NCBI RefSeq assembly: GCF_049671645.1
Contig: NZ_JBATVG010000013.1
Coordinates: 124,001 to 188,000 of the forward strand
Reading direction: 5' to 3'
Origin: Castellaniella sp049671645
GTDB lineage: Bacteria > Pseudomonadota > Gammaproteobacteria > Burkholderiales > Burkholderiaceae_B
Length of the DNA: 64,000 nt
The notes beneath the pieces are model-generated. The model did not search any database, was not told where the DNA came from, and saw only the letters and a program-made list of their open reading frames with translations. The position numbers were made by a program, and so were the translations under genes. Shown here in pieces: positions 8,563 through 17,574 of the stretch. Numbering within the stretch: the stretch's first letter is position 1; every line of letters begins with the position of its first letter.

Positions 8563-9411
8563 ATGTTCAACCCAGAATTCCCGCCTTATCTTTCCCTGGT
8601 CGAACGCATCTGGCACTATGCGCTGCGCCTGTTGTGCGCGCTGATCCTGCTGTTCCTGCTGCTGCCGATCCTGGTCATCATCCCCTTGTCGTTCAATCAG
8701 GGATCGATGCTGCTCTATCCGATCGACGCCCTCTCGCTGCGCTGGTACATCGCGCTCTTCCAGTCCGACGAATGGGCCCGCGCCGCCACCAACAGCTTCA
8801 TCGTGGCGCCTGCCGCGACCGTCCTGGCGACCGTGCTGGGGACGCTGGCGGCGGCCGGCCTGCACCGGGCGCAGTTCCGCGGCAAAGGCCTGTTGATGTC
8901 GGTCCTGATTTCGCCCATGATCGTGCCGCTGGTCGTCACCGGCCTGGGCATCTATCTGTTCTTCGCCCCCTACGGGCTGGTCAACAGCTACACCGGCCTG
9001 ATCCTGGCGCTGGCGGCCATCGGCGCGCCTTTCGTCGTGACCACGGTCTCGGCCACGCTGCAAGGCTTCGACCCCAACCTGCTGCGCGCCAGCTACAGCC
9101 TGGGGGCCGGGCCCGCCCACACGTTTTTCCGCGTGACCCTGCCCATCATCGCGCCCGGCGTGATCGCCGGCGCGCTGTTCGCCTTTGCCACGGCCTTCGA
9201 TGAAATCGTGATCACGCTCTTCCTGGCAGGCCCCGAGCAGGTGACGCTGCCGCGCCAGATGTTCACCGGCATCCGCGAAAACATCAGCCCCATCATCGCC
9301 GCCGTGGCGACCATCCTGATCCTGTTTTCCACCGCCCTGCTGCTGGTGCTGGAATGGCTGCGCGGCCGAGCGGCCGCCAAGATGACCCGGATGGATCCCG
9401 GCGGCGCCTGA
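8563..9411 (+). CDS. ABC transporter permease, PotC type
   Basis: A 282-residue inner-membrane permease with six predicted helices and the BPD_transp_1 core. The EAA-like loop LLRASYSLGAGPAHTFFRVTLPI (positions about 168-190) contacts the ATPase. The segment AFDEIVITLFLAGPEQVTLPRQM is typical of PotC/YdcV proteins. It is the last gene of the gabT-ABC run, 69 bp after the first permease, and no further plus-strand gene follows before the convergent dehydrogenase gene. Together with the other three proteins it forms a complete importer. Confidence 0.88.
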   Translation: MFNPEFPPYLSLVERIWHYALRLLCALILLFLLLPILVIIPLSFNQGSMLLYPIDALSLRWYIALFQSDEWARAATNSFIVAPAATVLATVLGTLAAAGLHRAQFRGKGLLMSVLISPMIVPLVVTGLGIYLFFAPYGLVNSYTGLILALAAIGAPFVVTTVSATLQGFDPNLLRASYSLGAGPAHTFFRVTLPIIAPGVIAGALFAFATAFDEIVITLFLAGPEQVTLPRQMFTGIRENISPIIAAVATILILFSTALLLVLEWLRGRAAAKMTRMDPGGA

Positions 9412-9478
9412 TGCGGGCAGGGCCACCATCCGCGCGCCGCCCTGGCCCCCATCCATGCCAGGGCGCCGGCGAAACGGA

Positions 9479-10984
9479 TCAATCGCCCCCGAAATGTATC
9501 CCCTGCGCCAGGGGCAGTTCGCGCGAGTAATTGATCGTATTGGTGGCGCGCCTCATGTAGGCCTTCCAGGCATCCGAGCCCGATTCCCGCCCGCCGCCGG
9601 TTTCCTTCTCGCCGCCGAAGGCGCCGCCGATCTCCGCCCCGGACGTGCCGATATTGACGTTGGCGATGCCGCAATCGGAGCCCGCCACGCTGATGAAGAA
9701 CTGGGATTCCCGCAGGTCCGTCGTGAAAATGGCCGATGACAGCCCCTGCGGAACCGCATTGTGCATGGCCAGGGCATCCGCGAAGCGGGCGTAGCGCATC
9801 ACGTACAGAATCGGGGCGAAAGTTTCGCCGCACACCAGTTCCTGCTGTGCCGGCATTTCCACGATGGCCGGGCGCGCATACCAGGCGTCGGGATAGCGGT
9901 CCGCCAGGGCGCGGCCGCCCCCCGTGACGACCCCACCGGCTTGACGCGCCTTGTCCAGCGCCTGCTGCATCCGGTCGAATGCCGCCTGGTCGATCAGCGG
10001 CCCCACCAGGGTGCCGGCATCCAGCGGACTGCCGATCGAAGCGCTGGCGTAGGCCTTCTTCAGGCGCGCCAGCAGGTCATCGGCCACGGACTCGTGCACG
10101 ATCAGGCGACGGGTCGTGGTGCAGCGCTGCCCCGCCGTGCCGATGGCGCCAAACAGGATCGCACGCGCCGCCATGTCCAGATCCGCCGACGGCGTCACGA
10201 TAATGGCATTGTTGCCGCCCAGTTCCAACAGGCAGCGGCCAAAACGCCTGGCCACGCGCGGCCCGACTTCGCGGCCCATGCGCGTGGATCCCGTGGCGGA
10301 TACCAGGGCCACGCGCGGATCATCCACCATGGCGGCGCCCACGTCATGGCGACCGATCAGGACCTGCAATAGAGAGTCCGGAGCGTCATCGCCGAAACGT
10401 TCGCAGGCCCGCCGGAAGATGGCCTGGCAGGCCAGCGCCGCCAGCGGCGATTTTTCGGATGGCTTCCAGACGACGGGGTCGCCGCACACCAGCGCGACGG
10501 CGGCGTTCCAGGACCAGACGGCGACCGGAAAATTGAAAGCGGAAATGACCCCCACCACCCCCAGGGGATGCCAGGTTTCCAGCATGTGGTGGCCGGGGCG
10601 TTCGGATGCGATGGTGCGCCCGTACAACTGGCGCGACAGGCCCACGGCAAGATCGCAGATATCGATCATTTCCTGGACTTCGCCTTCGCCCTCGGCCGGA
10701 ATCTTGCCGACCTCCAGCGACACCAGGCGACCCAGGGCCTGCTTTTGCGCGCGGAGTTCCTCGCCCAGCAAACGCACCAATTCGCCGCGTCGCGGCGCGG
10801 GCACCGCGCGCCAGCTCAGGAAAGCCTCGTACGCCCGGCCCACCGCCGGACCAACGTCCTGCGGGAGATGGCAATGCACCATGGCCAGCCGGCTGCCATC
10901 GATGGGCGAATGCACGGCCAGGTCGCCGCCGGTCAGGATGTCCGTGGACACGCCAAGGGATCGCAACAGGTCCTGGTGTTTCAT
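9479..10984 (-). CDS. ALDH7-family semialdehyde dehydrogenase (piperideine-6-carboxylate/aminoadipate semialdehyde type)
   Basis: A 501-residue NAD(P)-dependent aldehyde dehydrogenase. Catalytic Glu254 sits in LELGGNNA and the nucleophile Cys288 in GTAGQRCTTTRRL. The C-terminal block GGEKETGGGRESGSDAWK, ending in INYSRELPLAQGIHF, is the hallmark of the antiquitin/ALDH7A1 group. These enzymes oxidise alpha-aminoadipate semialdehyde, in equilibrium with piperideine-6-carboxylate, during lysine or pipecolate breakdown; Pseudomonas AmaB is of this type. The ATG at 10984 has GGAG 8 nt upstream; longer in-frame starts lack support. It is divergent from a FAD oxidoreductase across 172 bp, which could feed it, but the pathway is inferred. 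Confidence 0.87.
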   Translation of the reverse strand: MKHQDLLRSLGVSTDILTGGDLAVHSPIDGSRLAMVHCHLPQDVGPAVGRAYEAFLSWRAVPAPRRGELVRLLGEELRAQKQALGRLVSLEVGKIPAEGEGEVQEMIDICDLAVGLSRQLYGRTIASERPGHHMLETWHPLGVVGVISAFNFPVAVWSWNAAVALVCGDPVVWKPSEKSPLAALACQAIFRRACERFGDDAPDSLLQVLIGRHDVGAAMVDDPRVALVSATGSTRMGREVGPRVARRFGRCLLELGGNNAIIVTPSADLDMAARAILFGAIGTAGQRCTTTRRLIVHESVADDLLARLKKAYASASIGSPLDAGTLVGPLIDQAAFDRMQQALDKARQAGGVVTGGGRALADRYPDAWYARPAIVEMPAQQELVCGETFAPILYVMRYARFADALAMHNAVPQGLSSAIFTTDLRESQFFISVAGSDCGIANVNIGTSGAEIGGAFGGEKETGGGRESGSDAWKAYMRRATNTINYSRELPLAQGIHFGGD

Positions 10985-11156
10985 GGGACGCTCCGCTCGA
11001 AGGGAAGAATCACATACCGAAGTCAGGATAGCACGCAGGCAAACGGCCCCCAATCATTCCCCTCATAGAAAACACCTAGAGAGTCCGGAAAATTTTCGCC
11101 CCACAATAAACCCGGGACGCCGCCCGCACGGCATCCCCCTTCCAGGAGCCCCCCGG

Positions 11157-12338
11157 ATGACGCAACAGCATTTCGACGTGGTCATCGCCGGCGGCGCCGC
11201 CATCGGCAGCGCTACCGCGTACTTCCTGACGGCAGCCCCGGATTTCACCGGCTCGGTGGCCGTCATCGAGGCCGACAGCAGCTACCGGCACAGCGCCACA
11301 GCCCTGTCCGCCGCGTCGATCCGCCACCAGTTCTCCACTCCTGAAAACATACGCATGTCGCTCTTCGGCACGCAGTTTCTGCGTCAATTCAAGCAGGTCA
11401 TGACCGTGGACGGCGACTGCCCCGACCTCGCCTTCCACGAAGGCGGCTACCTGTTCCTGGCCACGGCCCCCGGCCTGGCCACGCTGCGTCAAAACCACGC
11501 CATGCAAAGCAGCCTGGGAGCCGACATCGCCTTACTGGACCCGGCGCAACTGAAGTCGCGCTACCCGTGGCTGAACACGGACGACCTGGCCGGCGGCGCC
11601 CTGGGGCTGAGCGGCGAGGGGTGGCTGGATGCCTACGGCATGATGCAGGGCATGCGGCGCAAGGCGCTTTCCCAGGGGGCCGCATACCTGAACCAGCGAG
11701 TCGTGGGCCTGGATCACGCGGCGGGCCACATCCGCGGGGTGCTGCTGGCCGACGGCGGGCGCATTTCTTGCGGCGCGGTCGTGAACGCCGCAGGCACCGG
11801 CGCCGCCGAACTGGCGCTGGCCGCCGGCATCACGCTGCCCGTGCATGCCCGCAAACGCAGCATCTTCTACGTCCAATGCCCCCGGACATTACCCGGCTGT
11901 CCCATGGTCATAGACCCCGGCGGCGCCTATTTCCGCCCCGAAGGCCAGGGCTACATCATGGGCGTCGCCCCTCCGGCGGACCAGGACCCGGACGCCCGCG
12001 ACTACGACGTGCAGCACACACTGTTCGACGAGATCCTGTGGCCCACGCTGGCCGCCCGCGTGCCGGCCTTCGAAGCGCTGCGCTGCAGCCGCAGCTGGGC
12101 GGGGCATTACGACATGAACGTCTTCGACCAGAACCTGATCCTGGGCCTGCATCCGGCCATCGACAACCTGTATTTCGCCAATGGCCTGAGCGGTCACGGC
12201 ATGCAGCAGGCGCCCGCCATCGGCCGGGCGCTGTCCGAACTCATCACCACCGGGACATTCCAGACGCTGGACCTGAGCCGCCTGGGCTGGGGCCGCATCC
12301 TGAACCAGCAACCGATCATCGAGCGAAACGTCGTCTGA
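11157..12338 (+). CDS. FOXRED1/DadA-like FAD-dependent oxidoreductase
   Basis: A 393-residue amine oxidase-type flavoprotein. The dinucleotide-binding motif VVIAGGAAIGSATAYFL lies near residues 8-24, with an acidic end of the second strand (VIEAD). The C-terminal region DQNLILGLHP, then YFANGLSGHGMQQAPAIGRALSELI, is typical of the D-amino-acid dehydrogenase/sarcosine oxidase superfamily and most like FOXRED1. Such enzymes oxidise the C-N bond of an amino or imino acid. The ATG at 11157 has AGGAG about 9 nt upstream. The reading frame extends far upstream without a stop, but that part overlaps the divergent dehydrogenase. The substrate could be pipecolate or another secondary amino acid, judging only from its neighbour. 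Confidence 0.82.
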   Translation: MTQQHFDVVIAGGAAIGSATAYFLTAAPDFTGSVAVIEADSSYRHSATALSAASIRHQFSTPENIRMSLFGTQFLRQFKQVMTVDGDCPDLAFHEGGYLFLATAPGLATLRQNHAMQSSLGADIALLDPAQLKSRYPWLNTDDLAGGALGLSGEGWLDAYGMMQGMRRKALSQGAAYLNQRVVGLDHAAGHIRGVLLADGGRISCGAVVNAAGTGAAELALAAGITLPVHARKRSIFYVQCPRTLPGCPMVIDPGGAYFRPEGQGYIMGVAPPADQDPDARDYDVQHTLFDEILWPTLAARVPAFEALRCSRSWAGHYDMNVFDQNLILGLHPAIDNLYFANGLSGHGMQQAPAIGRALSELITTGTFQTLDLSRLGWGRILNQQPIIERNVV

Positions 12339-12347
12339 ACCGCCCTG

Positions 12348-13697
12348 TCACAGGGCAGCCAGCGCCTGCCGCACCTGCTCCACCCGGTCGGCCGCACAGC
12401 GCGCCCAGCGCTGCCCGTCCGCTTCCAGACTGACCAGCCCCTGCGCATCGGCCTGCAAGGCCGACAAGTCCGCCTGCGCCAGTTGGCGGCCCAACTGATT
12501 CAGCAGCTTGGGATCCTCGAACGGTTCGGACAGCAGCAGCTCCGCCCCATCCGCCGCAAACAGGCGCTGGCGGAACCGGCCGTCCTCGTCGCGAAAGGAC
12601 ACCAGCCGGGCCTTCGCGCCCTTGCCGGCGCCGGCGGCCTTTTTACCGGCGGTCGCCGCGGCCGGCTGGCGCAGGCCCACCGCCTCGCGCAACTGGTCCA
12701 TGAACGGCATGGCCACGCGCCGCGCTTTTTCAGCCCCCGCCTGCAGAATGGCCTCGATGCGATCGGGATGCGCCATCAGATCGGCATACTGCGCCCGCAT
12801 GGGGCCGATCTCGGCCTCGATCAGGTCGCACAGGGCCTGCTTGGCGTCCCCCCAGCCCAACCCGCCTTCCAGGGCGGCGCGGAACTCCGCCGCCTGCCGC
12901 GTCGTGGCAAACGCCCGATACAGGGTGAACAGGTGTGCGGCCTCGGCATCCTTGGGCTCGCCGGGCAGGCGCGAATCCGTGACGATCTGCGCCACGGCGG
13001 CCTTCAAGGCCTTTGCGCCGCCCTCGAACAGGGGAATCGTGTTGTTGTAGCTCTTGGACATCTTGCGCCCGTCCAGGCCGGGCAGCGTGGCGACGTCCTC
13101 GTCGATCTGGACCTCGGGCAGGACGAACAGGTCCCGGCCCCGGCCATACAGGTGATTGAAGCGCTGGGCGATATCGCGCGCCATTTCCAGGTGCTGGATC
13201 TGGTCGCGCCCCACCGGCACCCGATGGGCGTTGAACATCAGGATGTCGGCCGCCATCAGCACCGGATAGGAAAACAGCCCCATGGTGACGCCGTCGTCCG
13301 GATCGACGCCCTTGAGCGCATTGGCGTCGACCGAGGCCTTGTAGGCATGCGCCCGGTTCATCAGGCCCTTGGCGGTCACGCAGGTCAGCATCCAGCACAG
13401 TTCCGGGATTTCCGGCACGTCCGACTGGCGGTAGAAGGTCACGCGATCCGTATCCAGGCCGGCGGCGATCCAGGTGGCGGCGATCTCCATGCGCGACTGG
13501 GCCACACGGGCCGGATCGGCGCATTTGATCAAGGCATGGAAATCGGCCAGGAAGAAGAACGCATCCACCCCAGGTTCCGTACTGGACTGGATGGCCGGGC
13601 GGATGGCCCCGGCATAATTGCCCAGGTGAGGGGTGCCGGACGTCGTGATGCCCGTCAGGACCCGGGTCTGCGCCGGGGATTTCGCGGAAGAATTCAT
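12348..13697 (-). CDS. trpS: Tryptophan-tRNA ligase with extra C-terminal domain
   Basis: Charges tRNA-Trp with tryptophan. This is a class I synthetase with the HIGH-type motif PHLGNY at 23-28 and KMSKS at 212-216 in GLDGRKMSKSYNN. The catalytic and anticodon domains end near residue 340, as in the usual ~330-350 residue enzyme. Beyond them comes a Gly/Ala/Lys linker (345-363) and a further ~85 residues containing FRDEDGRFRQRLFAADGAEL, then EPFEDP, which resembles the short beta-meander DUF1508/YegP repeat. I believe such an extension is found in related bacteria, but I cannot check. It is convergent with the FAD oxidoreductase, with only 9 bp between. Confidence 0.95.
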   Translation of the reverse strand: MNSSAKSPAQTRVLTGITTSGTPHLGNYAGAIRPAIQSSTEPGVDAFFFLADFHALIKCADPARVAQSRMEIAATWIAAGLDTDRVTFYRQSDVPEIPELCWMLTCVTAKGLMNRAHAYKASVDANALKGVDPDDGVTMGLFSYPVLMAADILMFNAHRVPVGRDQIQHLEMARDIAQRFNHLYGRGRDLFVLPEVQIDEDVATLPGLDGRKMSKSYNNTIPLFEGGAKALKAAVAQIVTDSRLPGEPKDAEAAHLFTLYRAFATTRQAAEFRAALEGGLGWGDAKQALCDLIEAEIGPMRAQYADLMAHPDRIEAILQAGAEKARRVAMPFMDQLREAVGLRQPAAATAGKKAAGAGKGAKARLVSFRDEDGRFRQRLFAADGAELLLSEPFEDPKLLNQLGRQLAQADLSALQADAQGLVSLEADGQRWARCAADRVEQVRQALAAL

Positions 13698-13739
13698 CGA
13701 TCTGCCTGATATTCGGATAAAGGGACGCCCTGCCCGGCC

Positions 13740-14831
13740 CTACAGCACCACGGCCGCCCGGCGGGTTTCCGCCAGGTATTCCCGCGACTGCATTTCCATC
13801 AGACGCGACACCGTGCGGGCAAACTCGTTGGACATCGGCCCCTGAGTATAGAGTTCATCGGCAGGACACTGGGCTGACAGGATCAGCTTGACCTTGTGGT
13901 CGTACAGCACATCCACCAGCCAGGTGAAGCGCCGGGCCTCGGAAGCCTGGCGCGGCGCCATGCGCGGCACGTCCGACACGATGATGGTCTGGAAACGATC
14001 GGCCAGGTCCAGATAGTCGTTCTGCGAGCGCGGCGTGCCGCACAAGGCCGTGAAATCGAACCAGACGACGGTCCCGGCCAGGGCCACGGCCTGGATCTCG
14101 CGGTTCTCGATCAGCAGGACCGGTTTCTGTTCCGCCGTGTCGGCCAGGCGATCAAACGCCGATCGCAGCTCGTCGCGCGTGGCGGCGACGATGGGCGTGA
14201 TGTAGGTGCGCAGCTGCGCCAGCGTGCGGCGGCGGTAATCCACCCCCGCATCCACATTCAGGGTGTCCATCTTGTCCTGGATCAGGGCGATGGCCGGCAG
14301 GATCCGGTCGCGGTGCAGACCATCGGGATACAAGGTGGACGGTTCGTAGTTCGACGTCATCACGAATGACGTGCCGTATTCGAACAGGCGCATCAGCAGG
14401 CGATACAGGATCATCGCGTCGGCCACGTCGGAGACGTGGAACTCATCGAAGCAGATCAGGCGATAACGCTTGGCGATGTTGCGGGCGACGTGGTCCAGAG
14501 GATCGGCCTCGCCGCTGACGGCGCGGATCTCCCGGTGCACGCCCCGCATGAATTCATGAAAATGCAGGCGGACCTTGCGCTTGACGGGCACCGTCAGGTA
14601 GAAAGCATCCATCAGGAAGCTTTTGCCGCGCCCCACCCCGCCCCACAGGTACACGCCGCGAGGCACGTCCGGGTGCAGGAACAGCTTTTTCAGCCGGCTG
14701 GAGCGTTGCCGCTTGAACTCGATCCAGTCGTCATAGTAGTGCTGCAGGCGCACGACGGCTGCGTGCTGGGCCTCGTCTGCGACGAAGCCCCGCTCACGCA
14801 GGGCCTGCGCGTAGTACGCGCTGACATCCAT
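13740..14831 (-). CDS. zapE: Cell division protein ZapE (AFG1-like ATPase)
   Basis: A 363-residue P-loop ATPase of the AFG1/ZapE family. Walker A GGVGRGKS lies at 64-71, directly after YLW, and Walker B is RLICFDEFHVSDVADA. The family motifs FHEFMRGVHRE and TSNYEPSTLYPDGLHRDR are both present. In E. coli ZapE associates with the FtsZ ring and destabilises FtsZ polymers; mitochondrial homologues act in respiratory-complex quality control. The gene starts 6 bp after lpdA ends and is probably co-transcribed with the oxoglutarate dehydrogenase genes. Confidence 0.93.
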   Translation of the reverse strand: MDVSAYYAQALRERGFVADEAQHAAVVRLQHYYDDWIEFKRQRSSRLKKLFLHPDVPRGVYLWGGVGRGKSFLMDAFYLTVPVKRKVRLHFHEFMRGVHREIRAVSGEADPLDHVARNIAKRYRLICFDEFHVSDVADAMILYRLLMRLFEYGTSFVMTSNYEPSTLYPDGLHRDRILPAIALIQDKMDTLNVDAGVDYRRRTLAQLRTYITPIVAATRDELRSAFDRLADTAEQKPVLLIENREIQAVALAGTVVWFDFTALCGTPRSQNDYLDLADRFQTIIVSDVPRMAPRQASEARRFTWLVDVLYDHKVKLILSAQCPADELYTQGPMSNEFARTVSRLMEMQSREYLAETRRAAVVL

Positions 14832-14837
14832 CGGCGA

Positions 14838-16265
14838 CTACAGATTCAGCGTGCGCTTGTCCACCGCCAGGGCGGCTTCCTTGACGGCTTCGGACAGCGT
14901 CGGGTGCGCATGGCAGATCCGGGCGATGTCCTCGGCGGCGCCGCGGAATTCCATGATGGTGACGGCTTCGGCAATCAGTTCGGACGCCATCGGCCCGACG
15001 ATGTGCACGCCCAGGACTTCATCGGTCTTGGCATCGGCCAGGATCTTGACGAAGCCGGTCGTGTCGCCCAGGGCGCGCGCGCGGCCATTGGCCATGAACG
15101 GGAAGGACCCGGCCTTGTAATCGCGGCCGTCGGCCTTCAGGGCCTGTTCGGTCTTGCCGACCCAGGCGACTTCCGGCGAGGTATAGATCACCCAGGGAAT
15201 CGTGTCGAAATTCACGTGCCCGTGCTGACCGGCGATGCGCTCGGCCACGGCCACGCCTTCTTCTTCGGCCTTATGCGCCAGCATCGGGCCGCGCACCACG
15301 TCGCCCACCGCCCAGACGTTGGCCAGATTGCTGCGGCAGTCTTCGTCGACCACCACGAAGCCGCGCTCGTCGAGCTTCAAGCCCACGACGTCGGCGCCCA
15401 GGCCCTGGGTGTTGGGCACGCGGCCGATCGACACGATCAGCCGATCCACCGCCAGTTTCTGGTCAGCGCCGGCGGCGTCCGCGTACTGGATGTTCACGCC
15501 CTTGGCGGAGGATTTGACTTCGCCGATGCGCACGCCGGTCTGGATGTCCAGGCCTTGTTTCGTCAGGGCCTTCTGCGCTTCCTTGGCCACATCGCGGTCC
15601 ACGGCGCCCAGGAAATCGGGCATGGCTTCCAGGATGGTGACTTCGGACCCCAGGCGACGCCAGACGCTGCCCATTTCCAGGCCGATCACGCCCGCGCCGA
15701 TGATACCCAGTTTCTTGGGCACGGCGGGAATGCGCAGGGCGCCGTCATTGGACAGGATCTGTTCCTCGTCGAAGGGCAGGCCCGGCAGTTCGCGGGCGCT
15801 GGAGCCCGTCGCGACGATCACGTGACGGCCTTCCAGGTCTTCCTCGGTCTTGCCGGCAACCTTCACCGACCAGCCGAAATCGGTCTTGGCCGCCAGCGAC
15901 CCCGTGCCGTGGAAGAAGGACACCTTGTTCTTCTTGAACAGATACAGGATGCCTTCGTTGTTCTGCTTGACCACCGTGTCCTTGCGTCCGACCAGCTTGG
16001 CAAGATCCAGGCTGACGCCCTTGGCGGTGATCCCGTGCTCGGCGAAATGATGGTTCACCTGATCGTAGTGTTCGGAGGACTGCAGCAGCGCCTTGGACGG
16101 GATACAGCCCACGTTGGTGCAGGTGCCGCCCGGGGCGGGCTTGCCGGCGGCATTGCTCCAGGCGTCCACGCAGGCCACGGCCAGACCCAGCTGGGCGGCG
16201 CGGATGGCGGCGATATAGCCACCGGGGCCCGCACCGATCACGATTACATCAAATTGTTTTGCCAT
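14838..16265 (-). CDS. lpdA: Dihydrolipoyl dehydrogenase (E3)
   Basis: A 475-residue flavoprotein disulfide oxidoreductase that reoxidises dihydrolipoamide with NAD+. The FAD motif GAGPGG is at 11-16. The redox cysteines are Cys49 and Cys54 in GGTCTNVGCIPSK. The NAD-binding GAGVIGLEMGSVW lies near the middle. The C-terminal active-site His454 and Glu459 are in HAHPTLSE. It is the third gene of an odhA-odhB-lpdA operon, so it serves the 2-oxoglutarate dehydrogenase complex. A 61-bp gap with a UUCG-loop hairpin separates it from odhB. Confidence 0.96.
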   Translation of the reverse strand: MAKQFDVIVIGAGPGGYIAAIRAAQLGLAVACVDAWSNAAGKPAPGGTCTNVGCIPSKALLQSSEHYDQVNHHFAEHGITAKGVSLDLAKLVGRKDTVVKQNNEGILYLFKKNKVSFFHGTGSLAAKTDFGWSVKVAGKTEEDLEGRHVIVATGSSARELPGLPFDEEQILSNDGALRIPAVPKKLGIIGAGVIGLEMGSVWRRLGSEVTILEAMPDFLGAVDRDVAKEAQKALTKQGLDIQTGVRIGEVKSSAKGVNIQYADAAGADQKLAVDRLIVSIGRVPNTQGLGADVVGLKLDERGFVVVDEDCRSNLANVWAVGDVVRGPMLAHKAEEEGVAVAERIAGQHGHVNFDTIPWVIYTSPEVAWVGKTEQALKADGRDYKAGSFPFMANGRARALGDTTGFVKILADAKTDEVLGVHIVGPMASELIAEAVTIMEFRGAAEDIARICHAHPTLSEAVKEAALAVDKRTLNL

Positions 16266-16282
16266 GTTCTTCTCTCAAAACG

Positions 16283-16302
16283 ACGCACCCCGAAGGGTGC
16301 GT
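16283..16302 (-). other. RNA hairpin with UUCG loop between odhB and lpdA
   Basis: Read on the gene strand, ACGCACCC, loop TTCG and GGGTGCGT form an 8-bp perfect stem closed by a stable tetraloop, followed by CGTTTTG. The U-run is too short for a convincing full terminator. More likely it is an intercistronic processing, stabilising or attenuating hairpin within the operon. Confidence 0.5.
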
Positions 16303-16326
16303 ACCGGATTACGTCAAAGCGGTGGA

Positions 16327-17535
16327 TCAGACGCTCAGCAGCAGGCGCTGCGGGTCTTCCAGGGCTTCTTTCATGGCCACCAGGGCCAGCACGGCTTCGC
16401 GGCCGTCGATGATCCGGTGGTCATAGGACAGGGCCAGGTAGTTCATCGGACGGATCACGACCTGACCGTTTTCCGCGACCGGGCGATCCTTGGTGGCATG
16501 GATGCCCAGGATGGCCGATTGCGGCGGGTTGATAATCGGGGTCGACAGCATCGAACCGAATACGCCGCCGTTGGAGATCGAGAAGGTCCCGCCGGTCAGT
16601 TCATCCAGAGTGAGCTTGCCGTCCTGGGCGCGGCGCCCGAAGTCGGCGATCTGCTTTTCGATGTCGGCCAGCGACAATTGATCGGCATTGCGCAGGATGG
16701 GCACCACCAGGCCACGCGGACTGCCCACCGCCACGCCGATGTCGAAATAGCCGTGGTAGATGATGTCCTTGCCGTCCACCGAGGCGTTGACCACCGGATA
16801 GCGCTTGAGCGCCGCGACGGCCGCCTTGACGAAGAAAGACGTGAAGCCGAGCTTGACGCCGTGTTCCTTTTCGAAGGCTTCCTTGTATTTCTTGCGCAGA
16901 TCCATGATGGCCTGCATGTTGACCTCGTTGAAGGTCGTCAGGATGGCGTTTTCGGTTTGCGACTGGATCAGGCGTTCGGCCACGCGGGCGCGCAGACGGC
17001 TCATGGGCACGCGCTGTTCCGGGCGCCCGTCCAGGCCGACCGGGACCGGAGCGGCCGGCGTGGCCGGAGCGGCGGCGGCCGAGGCGTTCAGGGCATCGCC
17101 CTTGGTGACGCGGCCTGCGCGGCCCGTGCCTTCCACCGTGGCGGGGTCGATGCCTTTTTCGGACAGGATCTTGCCCGCGGCCGGCGAGGCCGCGGAGGAT
17201 TTGGCGGCCGGCGCCGGGGCCGCGGCAGCGGCGGCAGGTGCGGCTGCGGCGGCAGGTGCGGCTTCAGCCTTCGGAGCGGCAGCGGCAGCCTTGGCGGCGG
17301 TATCGATGCGGGCCAGGACTTCGCCCGAGGTCACGGTGCTGCCGTCGCCCTTGACGATTTCGGACAACACGCCCGAGGCAGGGGCCGGCACTTCCAGCAC
17401 GACCTTGTCCGTTTCGACTTCGATCAGGATCTCATCGGCTTCGACGGCTTCACCCGGCTGCTTTTTCCAGTTCAGCAAGGTGGCTTCGGAGATGGATTCG
17501 GAAAGCTGGGGAACGAGAACTTCGGTAATGGCCAT
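16327..17535 (-). CDS. odhB: Dihydrolipoyllysine-residue succinyltransferase (E2 of 2-oxoglutarate dehydrogenase)
   Basis: A 402-residue core subunit of the 2-oxoglutarate dehydrogenase complex that transfers succinyl groups to CoA. One lipoyl domain spans about residues 1-77, with Lys44 in EVETDKVVLEV as the lipoylation site. An Ala/Pro-rich flexible linker follows (about 82-118). The E3-binding domain holds LSEKGIDPATVEGTGRAGRV, then comes a second Ala-rich linker. The catalytic domain ends with His373 and Asp377 in SYDHRIIDG. It lies 39 bp downstream of odhA. The short product with one lipoyl domain fits SucB/OdhB better than the pyruvate-complex E2. Confidence 0.96.
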   Translation of the reverse strand: MAITEVLVPQLSESISEATLLNWKKQPGEAVEADEILIEVETDKVVLEVPAPASGVLSEIVKGDGSTVTSGEVLARIDTAAKAAAAAPKAEAAPAAAAAPAAAAAAPAPAAKSSAASPAAGKILSEKGIDPATVEGTGRAGRVTKGDALNASAAAAPATPAAPVPVGLDGRPEQRVPMSRLRARVAERLIQSQTENAILTTFNEVNMQAIMDLRKKYKEAFEKEHGVKLGFTSFFVKAAVAALKRYPVVNASVDGKDIIYHGYFDIGVAVGSPRGLVVPILRNADQLSLADIEKQIADFGRRAQDGKLTLDELTGGTFSISNGGVFGSMLSTPIINPPQSAILGIHATKDRPVAENGQVVIRPMNYLALSYDHRIIDGREAVLALVAMKEALEDPQRLLLSV

Positions 17536-17574
17536 AATGATTTTTCCGGTATGTCAGTCTTTGAATAGGTCGGT

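Noticed and set aside
9439..9464. Hairpin GCCCTGGC/GCCAGGGC between the ABC operon and the dehydrogenase gene, as terminator
   Set aside because: The stem is good but no T-run follows in either direction, so factor-independent termination is not supported.
10116..11156. Upstream extension of the FAD oxidoreductase frame by about 350 codons
   Set aside because: It is antisense to the conserved ALDH7 gene, is rich in Arg/Pro/Ser as expected of a shadow frame, and the ATG at 11157 has a proper ribosome site directly before the FAD motif.
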